Source of the DNA: an uncultured Lachnospiraceae bacterium
Lineage (GTDB): Bacteria > Bacillota > Clostridia > Lachnospirales > Lachnospiraceae
Length of the DNA: 51,362 nt
Assembly: GCA_902766735.1 (NCBI GenBank)
Contig: CACXEU010000018.1
Coordinates: 1 to 51,362, forward strand
Reading direction: 5' to 3'
The notes under the pieces were generated by a model. That model searched no databases. It was not told where the DNA came from and was given only the letters and a program-made list of their open reading frames with translations. The position numbers and the translations under genes are program-made. Each line of letters opens with the position of its first letter. The stretch's first letter is position 1. Shown piece by piece: positions 26,913-35,473 of this stretch.

Positions 26913-28021
26913 AAAAAAGAGTGTTACTGGTATTTCTTGTCTGGATGCTGCTTGGAAGTACAGTAGCGGGAGAAGAACTGCTTACCGTAGATGATTTAAA
27001 TTTAAAGAAAAGTTCGGAGGTTTTGCGGAACAATGGATTGAAAGAAATAGATTCGAAGGAAATTATGACACATCTTTTAGAGGGGGATGTGGGCGAAGTG
27101 TTAAATGAACTGATTAACCTGATTCAAAAAAAGACCATTGGAGATTATTCTTATGTGAAAAAACTGATTTTAAATCTTTTCATCATGTTAATTGTATCCG
27201 CGTTTTTCACAAACTTCCTTCATGTGTTTGAAAATAATAGTGTGTCTGATACAGCATTTTATATTTGCTATATTTCGGTTGTTTCCGTGTTGGTAACCTT
27301 ATTTGATTTTGTTTCCGGAATGGCAGGTGATTTTCTTCGAGTTTCTGTTGCTTATATCAGTGCAGTGATTCCGGTCTATTTTGTGACGGTTTCCGTTACG
27401 GGACAAGCATCAGCTCTTGGTTTTTATCAGATAATTCTCGTGGTGATTGGAATGATTCAATTTATGTTTCTTCATGTTTTTCTTCCCTTAATTAAAATTT
27501 ATCTGGCAATTGGGTTAATTAATAATTTATCGAAGGAAGACCTGTTATCGAAAATGTGTGATTTGTTAAAGAAAATCATTGTGAAAGGAAATCGGCTTCT
27601 GATTGGATTAGTAACCGGAATGAATCTATTGCAGGGAATGATTTTGCCGGCATTGGATGAATCGAAAAATACCCTGGCATATAAAATCATGAATTCCATT
27701 CCGGGAGTTGGTAGTGGGATTGATTCCTATACGGGAATTGTTTTTGGTTCGGTTCGATTGATAAAAAATACTATGGGGGGAACCATTATGATTGTCATTG
27801 TACTCATTTGTGGGATTCCTTTTGTAAAAATGAAACTGTATCAATTCTCTATCCAACTTTTGGCGGCATCTATGCAACCGGTGGCTGATTATAGGATGAT
27901 TTCCGGAATTCAGATTGCAGGAGATAGTATAGAAATGATGGCATCCATGATTGCCGGAGTTTCCATCTTGTTTTTGGTCAGCATCGTAATTATCTGCATG
28001 TCAACCAATATGATTCGATAG
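26909..28021 (+). CDS. spoIIIAE: Stage III sporulation protein AE
   Basis: The 370-residue polytopic membrane protein has a signal-like N-terminus (VLLVFLVWMLLGSTVAG), an external helical stretch, then seven or so membrane helices, as expected for SpoIIIAE. Conserved features are LLSKMCDLLKK and PALDESKNTLAYKIMNSIPG. It is probably the main membrane-embedded component of the channel. The start overlaps the stop of spoIIIAD (ATGA); the upstream in-frame ATG lies within spoIIIAD and is ignored. Confidence 0.95.
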   Translation: MKKRVLLVFLVWMLLGSTVAGEELLTVDDLNLKKSSEVLRNNGLKEIDSKEIMTHLLEGDVGEVLNELINLIQKKTIGDYSYVKKLILNLFIMLIVSAFFTNFLHVFENNSVSDTAFYICYISVVSVLVTLFDFVSGMAGDFLRVSVAYISAVIPVYFVTVSVTGQASALGFYQIILVVIGMIQFMFLHVFLPLIKIYLAIGLINNLSKEDLLSKMCDLLKKIIVKGNRLLIGLVTGMNLLQGMILPALDESKNTLAYKIMNSIPGVGSGIDSYTGIVFGSVRLIKNTMGGTIMIVIVLICGIPFVKMKLYQFSIQLLAASMQPVADYRMISGIQIAGDSIEMMASMIAGVSILFLVSIVIICMSTNMIR

Positions 28022-28030
28022 GAGGATTCT

Positions 28031-28324
28031 ATGGAGTTTTTCGTGGGATATGTGAAGAACGTAGTGATGTTCATGCTTGCTTTGACGATGATTTTAAATT
28101 TTTACCCCAAATCTGCTTTTGAAAAATATATTCGAATGTTTGCCGGGCTATTGTTACTTCTTTTGATGATTCAGCCTTGGATGAAGCTGGAGGAAAAGAA
28201 TTTTTCAGTGACAGATTATCTCGGGGAACTGCCTGTGGAGGCGGAGGAAGAATTACAGAAAGAACGGGAGCAATTGGAAAATAAAATCATGGAACGGCTG
28301 GAGGGGAAAAATGAAGATTTCTGA
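28031..28324 (+). CDS. spoIIIAF: Stage III sporulation protein AF, unusually short
   Basis: The 97-residue product has two N-terminal membrane helices (VVMFMLALTMILNFYP, MFAGLLLLLLMIQP), as in SpoIIIAF, followed by only about 40 residues ending in a Glu-rich helix. Bacillus SpoIIIAF is about twice as long because a ring-building C-terminal domain follows. That domain is missing here. The spoIIIAG start codon overlaps the end by 14 bp with its own strong ribosome site, so a simple frameshift of a longer gene is unlikely. Identity rests mainly on operon position and the helix pair. Confidence 0.85.
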   Translation: MEFFVGYVKNVVMFMLALTMILNFYPKSAFEKYIRMFAGLLLLLLMIQPWMKLEEKNFSVTDYLGELPVEAEEELQKEREQLENKIMERLEGKNEDF

Positions 28325-28832
28325 ACTCGTGAAAAATGGAAAATGGAGATTAATAGCTCTTTTTCTGGCAGGAATAATTCTTATTGGAATTTCATACATT
28401 GATATTGAGAAGCAGGATACAGGAAAAAAAGTGGAAGAAGTCACCATGCAAAAATTGGAGGATTATACGGAGGAACTGGAACAAAAGGTTTCTGATTTGT
28501 TGAATTCCGTTGAGGGAATTTCGGAGGTGAAGGTAATGATTACCTTAAAAAACGGATCGGAAAAGATATTGAAGGAAGATACGGAAAGTGTCAGAACAAG
28601 ACAGGAGAAGAAAGATGAGCAGGAGGGAGAGGAAACGATGAAAAGAACAACGGTTATCTTGCAAGGGGAGGAAGAAAAACCGTATGTGGTTCAGGAAATT
28701 TATCCTCAAATTCAGGGAATTGCGATTTCAGGGAAAGGAATTTCCGGACAGAATAGAAAAAAAGAAATTCTTGATATGATGCAGGCATTATTTAATGTTC
28801 CAATACATAAAATAGCAATCATGGAAAAATAA
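28311..28832 (+). CDS. spoIIIAG: Stage III sporulation protein AG
   Basis: The 173-residue protein has one membrane helix (LIALFLAGIILIGISYI, ~residues 13-29) and a C-terminal domain with the SpoIIIAG ring-building fold signature (LNSVEGISEVKVMITLKNG near residues 63-81; KEILDMMQALFNVPIHKIAI at the end). SpoIIIAG forms the large ring of the channel in the intermembrane space. The central loop is Glu/Lys-rich. It overlaps spoIIIAF by 14 bp and has a GGAGGGGAAAA site. Confidence 0.95.
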   Translation: MKISELVKNGKWRLIALFLAGIILIGISYIDIEKQDTGKKVEEVTMQKLEDYTEELEQKVSDLLNSVEGISEVKVMITLKNGSEKILKEDTESVRTRQEKKDEQEGEETMKRTTVILQGEEEKPYVVQEIYPQIQGIAISGKGISGQNRKKEILDMMQALFNVPIHKIAIMEK

Positions 28833-28841
28833 GGAGGGGTC

Positions 28842-29441
28842 ATGAAAAATCTATTTAAAAAAAATCAAATGATAGTAACGGCATTGGCTGTACTAATAGC
28901 AGTGGCTGGGTATTTAAAATATACATATGAGAATCCGCAGAGTATTCAGAATGCCAAACAGGCAGATAATCAGGTATATGAAAAGGTGTACGAAAAGGAC
29001 ACTTTACTGGAATCCAAGGATGATATTGAAAGTTTGGAAGAGACGTCAGTGGAACCGGGGGCTGCAGTGTTAACCAATCAATCTGATTTGGGCAATCATA
29101 TTCTTCAGGCAAGGATGGAAAAGGAACAACTTCGTTCTCAAAATATGGAGCAGTTACAGAAAATTATAGATAACACAGAATTGTCGTCCAAGGAAAAGGA
29201 AAAAGCGGTAAGCTCCATGGTGGAAATGAAAGAGCAGATGGAACTGGAAAATGGAATCACGGAATTGTTAAAGGCAAAAGGATATGAGAATATTCTGGTT
29301 ACTATTTCAGGAAAACAAGTGGATGTTATTCTTCCGGATAGTGAACTGAATAACGAGGCGAAAACTCAGATTGAGAACGTGGTAAAGCGAAAGACAGGAT
29401 TTTCAGCAGGACAAATCACAATTACTCCGGCAAAAGAATAG
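28842..29441 (+). CDS. spoIIIAH: Stage III sporulation protein AH
   Basis: The 199-residue protein has an N-terminal membrane helix (QMIVTALAVLIAVAGYL) and a C-terminal EscJ-like ring-building domain (~residues 110-199: coiled helix, then DNTELSSKEKEKAV and VVKRKTGFSAGQITIT). In Bacillus this domain binds SpoIIQ on the forespore side, zippering the two membranes. The middle is acidic and low complexity. It is the last gene of the operon, starting after AAGGAGGGG and ending at a hairpin. Confidence 0.96.
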   Translation: MKNLFKKNQMIVTALAVLIAVAGYLKYTYENPQSIQNAKQADNQVYEKVYEKDTLLESKDDIESLEETSVEPGAAVLTNQSDLGNHILQARMEKEQLRSQNMEQLQKIIDNTELSSKEKEKAVSSMVEMKEQMELENGITELLKAKGYENILVTISGKQVDVILPDSELNNEAKTQIENVVKRKTGFSAGQITITPAKE

Positions 29442-29464
29442 CTGTTGTGAAACACAACAGCTAA
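29440..29464. terminator. Hairpin between convergent spoIIIAH and the DtxR-type gene
   Basis: A perfect 11-bp stem (29440-29450 with 29454-29464) with an AAA loop overlaps the spoIIIAH stop codon. Only a short, broken T-tract follows on either strand, so it is a probable but not textbook terminator. Confidence 0.6.
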
Positions 29465-29474
29465 CTCTATGTCT

Positions 29475-29843
29475 TTATAATTTTGTTTTTGCAAATTTTT
29501 TTATGGCATCAAAAGATTCCTGGCTGAGAATGTGTTCCATATGACACGCATCTTCCGCGGCAATTGCTTCAGGAACTCCGAGTTTTACTAAGATTTCTGT
29601 CAGCAATTGATGACGTTCATATACCATTTCAGCAATTTGCTTTCCGGATTCTGTCAATGTAATGAAGCCGGAATCTGTTACAGAAATATGTTCTTTATTT
29701 CTCAAGTTTTTCATGGCAATGCTGACGCTGGATTTTTTGAAGCCCATTTCATTGGCAATATCCACGGAACGTACAACAGGCAACTTTTTACTGAGAAGTA
29801 AAATAGTTTCTAAATAATCTTCTGAAGATTCGTTAAAATGCAT
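29475..29843 (-). CDS. DtxR/MntR-family metal-dependent regulator
   Basis: The 122-residue protein has an N-terminal winged helix (EDYLETILLLSKK, VRSVDIANEMGFKKSSVSIAMKNL, GFITLTESGKQIA) and the metal-binding dimer domain (AEMVYERHQLLTEILVKLGV, AEDACHMEHILSQES). Candidate metal ligands are the His of ERH, the Cys/His of DACHMEH and nearby Glu. It lacks the C-terminal SH3-like domain, so it is of MntR size. It probably represses metal uptake genes, but none lie nearby. The start follows AAAGGAAA; the upstream in-frame ATG is less likely. Confidence 0.92.
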   Translation of the reverse strand: MHFNESSEDYLETILLLSKKLPVVRSVDIANEMGFKKSSVSIAMKNLRNKEHISVTDSGFITLTESGKQIAEMVYERHQLLTEILVKLGVPEAIAAEDACHMEHILSQESFDAIKKFAKTKL

Positions 29844-29881
29844 ATCGTTTCCTTTCTCAAACAATTCATATATAATGAAAA

Positions 29882-29910
29882 ATTATAACACGGAATGGAC
29901 ATGAATGCAA
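29882..29910 (-). promoter_or_regulatory. SigA promoter for the DtxR-type regulator
   Basis: On the reverse strand, TTGCAT (29905-29910) and a perfect TATAAT (29882-29887) are separated by 17 bp, about 40 bp before the start codon. Confidence 0.7.
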
Positions 29911-30023
29911 TTTTGATGAAAAGGATATTGCATTAAATATATTTCTATGGTAAACATATCTTAGTAAAGAACATCATATTTACTACACATTTCAAAATAA
30001 TAAAAAACTAGAGAGGTAAGCAT

Positions 30024-30239
30024 ATGAGAGACAGAATAATTGATATTTTGAATATGGTTTGTCCGTATATTGACACGGATGAAGAGTTTAATTTGGTACA
30101 GGATTTGGAACCGGAAGATTTTGATGCGTTCATTGAGGAATTAGAGCAGAGATTTCGTATCGAAATTGATGAAAATACGAGAAGTGAAGAAAATTTTCTC
30201 GGCGTGGATGCCATTGTGGAAATGATTGAAAGTCTTTAG
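30024..30239 (+). CDS. Acyl-carrier-protein-like small protein lacking the carrier Ser
   Basis: The 71-residue acidic protein has the size, helix pattern and C-terminus of an acyl carrier protein (RIEIDENTRSEENFLGVDAI, cf. helix III-IV of ACP). At the place of the phosphopantetheine motif DSL it reads LEPEDFDAF, with Asp in place of the Ser that carries the prosthetic group. It therefore probably cannot be loaded by the usual synthase. It stands alone, with AGAGAGGTAAG before its start, and is divergent from the metal regulator. No fatty-acid or peptide-synthase genes are near. It may be a regulatory or scaffold ACP homologue. Confidence 0.75.
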   Translation: MRDRIIDILNMVCPYIDTDEEFNLVQDLEPEDFDAFIEELEQRFRIEIDENTRSEENFLGVDAIVEMIESL

Positions 30240-30247
30240 TAAATACA

Positions 30248-30276
30248 TTGTAAATTCCTTGGAACAATGGTATAAT
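30248..30276 (+). promoter_or_regulatory. SigA promoter for the Asp23/Gls24 gene
   Basis: TTGTAA (30248-30253), 17 bp, then a TGG-extended perfect TATAAT (30271-30276). It lies about 30 bp before the start codon with a TTTAGGAGG ribosome site. Confidence 0.8.
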
Positions 30277-30306
30277 GTACTAAGATTTTTAATTTAGGAG
30301 GCATTT

Positions 30307-30678
30307 ATGGACGGACAGAGAAATACTTATAAAATATATGATCATTCAGAATTGGGAGAGGTTCACATCAGTGATGATGTTCTGGCAGTGATTTCAGCGA
30401 TGGCTGCTACGGAAGTTGATGGAGTTCTGGCAATGTCAGGAAACATTACTTCGGAACTGATTTCGAAACTTGGAATGAAAAAATTGTCGAAGGGTGTTCG
30501 CGTTGATGTCGCTGAAAATTCAGTGATGGTTGATTTATCAATCGTGTTAAAGATGAATGTTAACATTCTTGCTGTATCTCAGAAGGTACAGGATAAAGTA
30601 AAGAGTACATTGGAAAATATGACCGGCATGGAAGTTGCAAATGTTAATGTATACATTTCAAGCGTAGCATCAAATTAA
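30307..30678 (+). CDS. Asp23/Gls24 (YloU-like) family envelope stress protein
   Basis: The 123-residue protein matches the Asp23/Gls24 family: VHISDDVLAVISAMAATEVDGV near residue 20, then VDLSIVLKMNVNILAVSQKVQDKVKS and a C-terminal ANVNVYISSV strand. The family is linked to envelope homeostasis and alkaline stress in Gram-positives and often lies beside nusB and xseA, as here. It has no signal peptide or membrane helix and has its own promoter and terminator. Confidence 0.93.
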   Translation: MDGQRNTYKIYDHSELGEVHISDDVLAVISAMAATEVDGVLAMSGNITSELISKLGMKKLSKGVRVDVAENSVMVDLSIVLKMNVNILAVSQKVQDKVKSTLENMTGMEVANVNVYISSVASN

Positions 30679-30691
30679 GTTAGTGTTTGTT

Positions 30692-30718
30692 AAGGGTGTC
30701 TGGATAGGCACCCTTTTT
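30692..30718 (+). terminator. Intrinsic terminator between the Asp23 gene and nusB
   Basis: AAGGGTG (30692-30698) pairs with CACCCTT (30709-30715), extended by two weaker pairs, and is followed by T5. Partial read-through into nusB is possible. Confidence 0.75.
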
Positions 30719-30754
30719 GTTTGATATTATCAGGAAACAGAATCAGGAGGAACT

Positions 30755-31204
30755 ATGAAGAGAGCATTACTGAGAGAAAATACATTTCGCTTATTATATT
30801 TAAGTGATTTCCACGAAAAAGATGAATTGGAAAATCAGATGAATCGTTATCTGGAAAAGATGGAAAATCTGGAAGATATTGAGGAATTACGGGATTTTCA
30901 CCTGGAAGAACTGGAATATCCGATTTCCAATAAAGATAAACTGTTTATTAAAGAGAGAATTCTTGAAATCGGTTCTCATATTGAGAAAATTGATGAAAAG
31001 ATTAATGCAGTGGCAGAAAAATGGACCACTGACCGTATGTCTAAGATTGACTTAACCATTTTGAGATTGGCATATTTTGAGTTGAAGTTTGATGAGGGAA
31101 TTCCGGAAAGAGTAGCTATTGATCAAGCAGTGGAATTGGCAAAAAAATACGGAACAGACGATTCTCCAAAATTTGTAAATGGTGTTTTGGCAAAATTAGT
31201 TTAG
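30755..31204 (+). CDS. nusB: Transcription antitermination factor NusB
   Basis: The 149-residue all-helical protein binds boxA RNA with NusE to prevent early termination in rRNA operons. The C-terminal signature is clear: DLTILRLAYFELKF, IPERVAIDQAVELAKKYG and SPKFVNGVLAKL. It has an AGGAGG site and leads into xseA after 26 bp, so it probably begins the long xseA-recN transcription unit. Confidence 0.96.
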   Translation: MKRALLRENTFRLLYLSDFHEKDELENQMNRYLEKMENLEDIEELRDFHLEELEYPISNKDKLFIKERILEIGSHIEKIDEKINAVAEKWTTDRMSKIDLTILRLAYFELKFDEGIPERVAIDQAVELAKKYGTDDSPKFVNGVLAKLV

Positions 31205-31230
31205 TGGAAACTTGAAAGAGAAGATGATTT

Positions 31231-32514
31231 ATGGAATCAATTTATTCTGTAGCACAGGTAAATAACTATATCAAGAATATGTTTGAACAGGATTTTGTCC
31301 TGAAAAACATTTATATCAAGGGAGAAGTGAGCAATTGCAAATATCATTCTTCCGGCCATATTTACTTTAGTCTGAAGGACAAAAGTGGTGTGATTCAGGC
31401 GGTGATGTTTGCAGGGAATCGTAGAGGACTCCAGTTTCAGATGGAAGAAGGCCAAACCGTAATCGTGTTTGGAAGTGTCAGTGTCTATGAGCGCGATGGC
31501 AAATATCAGATTTATGCCAGAAGGATTGAACTGGAAGGGCGAGGTCTTCTATACCAACGGTTTGAACAATTGAAACAGGATTTGGAAGATATGGGATTGT
31601 TTGATCCTATGTATAAAAAGAAGATTCCTTCTTATGCCATGAAGATTGGCATTTGTACTGCGAAGACCGGAGCGGCGATTCAGGATATTCGAACCGTCAG
31701 TAAGCGAAGAAATCCTTATGTATCTCTGTATCTGTATCCTTGTTTGGTTCAAGGAGAAGGCGCAGCGCAGGATATTGTCAATGGAATCCGTTGTTTGGAT
31801 GAAATGGGACTGGATGTCATCATTGTTGGTCGTGGCGGAGGTTCCATTGAAGATTTATGGGCCTTTAATGAGGAAATTGTGGCAAAGGCGATTTTTAATT
31901 GTAACACCCCGGTTATTTCTGCTGTGGGACATGAGACGGATGTGACCATTGCTGATTTCGTTGCGGATCAAAGGGCCGCCACTCCATCTGCAGCTGCGGA
32001 ACTGGCGAATTTTGAATATAGAAAATTTATGGAAGATTGTCTTCATAGAAAGCAAATGCTATATCAGCAGCTTAGAAGCCGACTGGAATTGGCGAAGAGA
32101 AAAACAGAAAGTTTAGAGAATCAGTTGGGACGTTTTAGTCCGCAACATCAGCTTCTTACAAAAAAGCAGTATCTTGTGGATTTACAGGAACAGTTGGAAC
32201 GTGGGTTTCATGAACGGCTTGATTCCATGAAAGGTCAGACTCCTGAAATGGAAGGACGCCTTCGGGAATTACATGGGATGGTTTTTCTGAAAAGAAAACA
32301 GGAATTGGCATTGTTAGCGGAAAAACTAAAAGGATTATCCCCATTGGAAAAAATTTCAAAAGGCTTTGCCTATGTGGAAGATGGAAAGGGAAAACCATTG
32401 GCATCCGTGGGACAGGTGCAACCGGAATCGGAAGTGAATATGATTCTTAGGGATGGAAAGATTACAGCAAAGGTTTTGGAAGTTGAAGGAGAAGAATATG
32501 GCAGAGAAGAATAG
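31231..32514 (+). CDS. xseA: Exodeoxyribonuclease VII large subunit
   Basis: The 427-residue catalytic subunit of a single-strand DNA exonuclease has an N-terminal OB fold (SVAQVNNYIKNMF, KGEVSNCKYHSSGHIYFSLKD). The catalytic core follows (IGICTAKTGAAIQDI, VQGEGAAQDI, VGRGGGSIEDLWAFN, SAVGHETDVTIADF), then a coiled coil. The length is normal. It overlaps xseB by 17 bp, the usual coupling that keeps the two subunits in proportion. Confidence 0.97.
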   Translation: MESIYSVAQVNNYIKNMFEQDFVLKNIYIKGEVSNCKYHSSGHIYFSLKDKSGVIQAVMFAGNRRGLQFQMEEGQTVIVFGSVSVYERDGKYQIYARRIELEGRGLLYQRFEQLKQDLEDMGLFDPMYKKKIPSYAMKIGICTAKTGAAIQDIRTVSKRRNPYVSLYLYPCLVQGEGAAQDIVNGIRCLDEMGLDVIIVGRGGGSIEDLWAFNEEIVAKAIFNCNTPVISAVGHETDVTIADFVADQRAATPSAAAELANFEYRKFMEDCLHRKQMLYQQLRSRLELAKRKTESLENQLGRFSPQHQLLTKKQYLVDLQEQLERGFHERLDSMKGQTPEMEGRLRELHGMVFLKRKQELALLAEKLKGLSPLEKISKGFAYVEDGKGKPLASVGQVQPESEVNMILRDGKITAKVLEVEGEEYGREE

Positions 32515-32701
32515 AACTATTGAAGAAAATTTTGAAGAAATTAATCAGATTATTTCGGAAATGCAATCAGAGGAAATTACTTTGGGGCAGTCCTTCGAAT
32601 ATTATAAAAAAGGACTGGAACTGGTAAAGGATTGCAATGACCAGATTGAAAAAATAGAAAAAGAAATGACAATCATTGAAGAGGGAAATGCGAATGAATG
32701 A
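32498..32701 (+). CDS. xseB: Exodeoxyribonuclease VII small subunit
   Basis: The 67-residue helical-hairpin protein has the family pattern (IEENFEEINQIISEM, LGQSFEYYKKGLEL). Several copies bind the coiled coil of XseA. I chose the ATG at 32498 because GAAGGAG precedes it. It overlaps both xseA (17 bp) and ispA (8 bp). Confidence 0.94.
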   Translation: MAEKNRTIEENFEEINQIISEMQSEEITLGQSFEYYKKGLELVKDCNDQIEKIEKEMTIIEEGNANE

Positions 32702-33596
32702 TTTTAAGAATGAACTGACAAATCGTATCACAGAAATTGAAAAAATTTTGCTGGAGTTTGAACCGGTAGAAGAAGGACATCAGAAGTTAATCCTTGAGGC
32801 AATGAATTACAGTATCAATGCCGGCGGAAAAAGATTGCGACCGATGTTATTATTAGAATCATTTCGTTTATTCTCGAAAAACGAAGTGACGGCATATCCG
32901 TTTATGGCTGCTATGGAAATGATTCATACATATTCCTTGGTACATGATGATTTACCGGCTATGGATAACGATTTATACCGCAGAGGAAAAAAGACCACGC
33001 ATGCAGTTTACGGCGAAGATATGGGAATTCTTGCCGGGGATGCTTTATTGAATTATGCATATGAAATCATGAGTCAGGCAGTGGTAAAGAGTGAAGCAGT
33101 GGAACAGTCAGCAAAAGCCATGGCATACATTGCAAAAAAAGCTGGTATTTATGGAATGGTTGGTGGACAGACGGTAGATGTTTTGAATGAAGACAAGGAA
33201 ATGTCCTTAGACATGATTTGTTTCATTCATAAATTGAAAACTGCGGCACTCATTGAAGCTTCCATGGTTGGGGGCGGAATGTTGGCAGGAGCGACACAGG
33301 AAGATTTAGATGACTTGGAAAAGATTGCTGAAAATGTTGGAATGGCATTTCAGATTCAGGATGATATTCTGGATGTGACCAGTACTACAGAAGTTCTTGG
33401 AAAGCCGGTAGGCAGCGATGAAAAAAATCACAAATCCACTTTCGTGACATTGGTAGGACTGGAAAAATCCAAAGAGTATGTACAGAATTATTCAGACGAA
33501 GCTGTATTTTTGCTTGAGAAAATCGGAGAAAAGAATCAGACAGATATCACATTCTTAAAGGCGTTGATTCTTTCATTGATTCACAGGGAAAAATAA
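32694..33596 (+). CDS. ispA: Farnesyl/geranylgeranyl-type polyprenyl diphosphate synthase
   Basis: The 300-residue trans-prenyltransferase condenses IPP with allylic diphosphates to supply isoprenoids for undecaprenol and other lipids. It has the first Asp-rich motif (HDDLPAMDND, ~residue 84), GGKRLRPML, GQTVDVLNE, and the second Asp-rich motif DDILDVT. Two bulky residues before the first motif (Tyr-Ser-Leu-Val) fit a short, farnesyl-length product. The start at 32694 is within the end of xseB; the ribosome site is GAGGGAA. Confidence 0.95.
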   Translation: MNDFKNELTNRITEIEKILLEFEPVEEGHQKLILEAMNYSINAGGKRLRPMLLLESFRLFSKNEVTAYPFMAAMEMIHTYSLVHDDLPAMDNDLYRRGKKTTHAVYGEDMGILAGDALLNYAYEIMSQAVVKSEAVEQSAKAMAYIAKKAGIYGMVGGQTVDVLNEDKEMSLDMICFIHKLKTAALIEASMVGGGMLAGATQEDLDDLEKIAENVGMAFQIQDDILDVTSTTEVLGKPVGSDEKNHKSTFVTLVGLEKSKEYVQNYSDEAVFLLEKIGEKNQTDITFLKALILSLIHREK

Positions 33597-33613
33597 TAGA
33601 AAGAGGCTTTACC

Positions 33614-35473
33614 ATGGGAAAAATATTAGAAAAAATCAATAAGCCAAATGATATAAGAAGAATAAATAAAAAATATTATAAAAAACTAGCAGAAGAAATC
33701 CGGGAGTTTTTACTGGAACATGTGAGCCAGACCGGAGGGCATCTGGCATCGAATCTTGGTGCTGTGGAACTGACTATTGCATTGCATGCAGTGCTTAAGT
33801 TCCCGAGAGATCAGATTGTCTGGGATGTTGGACATCAGGCGTACACTCATAAGTTGCTGACCGGACGCCGGAAAGATTTTGATAACATGCGAAAATTAGA
33901 TGGTATGAGTGGTTTTCCGAAACGTCATGAGAGTGATTGTGACTCTTTTGACACCGGACATAGTTCTACATCCATTTCCGCTGCATTGGGAATGGCTACA
34001 GCCAGAAAACTTTCCGGTGGACATGAAAAGATTGTAGCGGTTATCGGTGACGGTGCGTTAACTGGTGGAATGGCCTTAGAAGCATTGAATAATGTTTCGC
34101 AACTCCATAAAAATTTTGTGATTATTTTAAATGATAACAATATGTCTATTTCCGAAAATGTGGGAGGAATGTCAAATTATCTGAATAAGCTTCGTGTAGG
34201 CGAACGCTATAATGAGTTTAAAGAAGATGTGGAACATTCCTTAAGCAAAATTCCTCATGTTGGAAATAGTCTAGTAAAAAAAGTAAAAAATACCAAGGAT
34301 TATGTGAAAGGAATCTTTGTGGATTCCAATTGGTTTGATGATTTGGGAATTACTTATATTGGTCCGGTAGATGGACATAATATGAAAGAAATGATTAAAA
34401 TTTTTGAAGCGGCATTTAAAATTGATCATCCGATTCTGATTCATGTAAAAACCATTAAAGGAAAAGGTTATAAGCCGGCTGAAGAAAATCCTTCTCTTTA
34501 TCATGGAGTAGGATGCTTTGATTTAAATTTTGGGGCACAGCCTTCATCCGATAAGGTGTTAAGTTATACAGATGTATTTTCGAAAACTCTCGTGAAAATG
34601 GCTGCAAAGGACAAGAAAATTGTTGCTATCACTGCAGCAATGCCGGATGGAACCGGACTGACTAAATTCCAAAACAAATATCCGGATCGATTCTTTGATG
34701 TGGGAATTGCTGAGGAACATGCGGTGACTTTTGCTGCCGGCCTGGCGTCAAAAGGATATAAGCCATATGTATCCATATATTCCTCATTTTATCAGAGAGC
34801 TTATGATCAGATTTTACATGATGTGTGTATTCAGAATCTTCCGGTTCGGTTGATTATTGACCGTGCAGGACTCGTAGGACAAGATGGAGAAACCCATCAG
34901 GGAATCTTTGACATTTCCTTCCTGTCTGCGATACCAAATATGACAATCATTGCGCCAAAGGATATGAATGATTTAATAAAAGCAATGCACTTTGCAGATT
35001 CTGTGGACGGTCCCTTAGCGATTCGTTTTGGGCGTGGAACAGCCTATGTCGCAGATTCCTGTGAGGATTATGAATATGGAAAAAGCGAACTGATCCAATC
35101 CGGAAAGAAAGCAGTGATCATTGCTGTAGGTGGTATGGTTGAAGAAGTTGCGAAAGCAATGGAGCTTTTGAAAGAGAGTCAACTGAATCCGACCTTTGTA
35201 AATGCCAGATTCCTTGCTCCTATGGATCGGGAACTGATTCGAACATTGGCAACAGAGCATGATTACATTCTTGTTGTGGAAGAAGGAATGAAACAGGGGG
35301 GATACGGACAGACCGTTCAGGCTTTTGTTGAAGAAGAAAAGCTTAATGCCTACACGGAAGTATTGGCTATTGATAATCAGTTTGTGGAACATGGTACAGT
35401 TCCGGAATTAAGAAAACGTCTAGGCATTGATGCACAGACAATTTATGAAAAAGTGAAAGAAAGAATGCTATGA
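33614..35473 (+). CDS. dxs: 1-Deoxy-D-xylulose-5-phosphate synthase
   Basis: This 619-residue ThDP enzyme joins pyruvate and glyceraldehyde 3-phosphate in the first step of the MEP isoprenoid pathway. It has HLASNLGAVELTIALH, the ThDP/Mg motif GDGALTGGMALEALNN, and the transketolase-like pyrimidine domain (DVGIAEEHAVTFAAGLA) and C-domain. It lies between ispA and tlyA, overlapping tlyA by four bases (ATGA). Pairing with ispA couples precursor supply to prenyl chain synthesis. Confidence 0.97.
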   Translation: MGKILEKINKPNDIRRINKKYYKKLAEEIREFLLEHVSQTGGHLASNLGAVELTIALHAVLKFPRDQIVWDVGHQAYTHKLLTGRRKDFDNMRKLDGMSGFPKRHESDCDSFDTGHSSTSISAALGMATARKLSGGHEKIVAVIGDGALTGGMALEALNNVSQLHKNFVIILNDNNMSISENVGGMSNYLNKLRVGERYNEFKEDVEHSLSKIPHVGNSLVKKVKNTKDYVKGIFVDSNWFDDLGITYIGPVDGHNMKEMIKIFEAAFKIDHPILIHVKTIKGKGYKPAEENPSLYHGVGCFDLNFGAQPSSDKVLSYTDVFSKTLVKMAAKDKKIVAITAAMPDGTGLTKFQNKYPDRFFDVGIAEEHAVTFAAGLASKGYKPYVSIYSSFYQRAYDQILHDVCIQNLPVRLIIDRAGLVGQDGETHQGIFDISFLSAIPNMTIIAPKDMNDLIKAMHFADSVDGPLAIRFGRGTAYVADSCEDYEYGKSELIQSGKKAVIIAVGGMVEEVAKAMELLKESQLNPTFVNARFLAPMDRELIRTLATEHDYILVVEEGMKQGGYGQTVQAFVEEEKLNAYTEVLAIDNQFVEHGTVPELRKRLGIDAQTIYEKVKERML

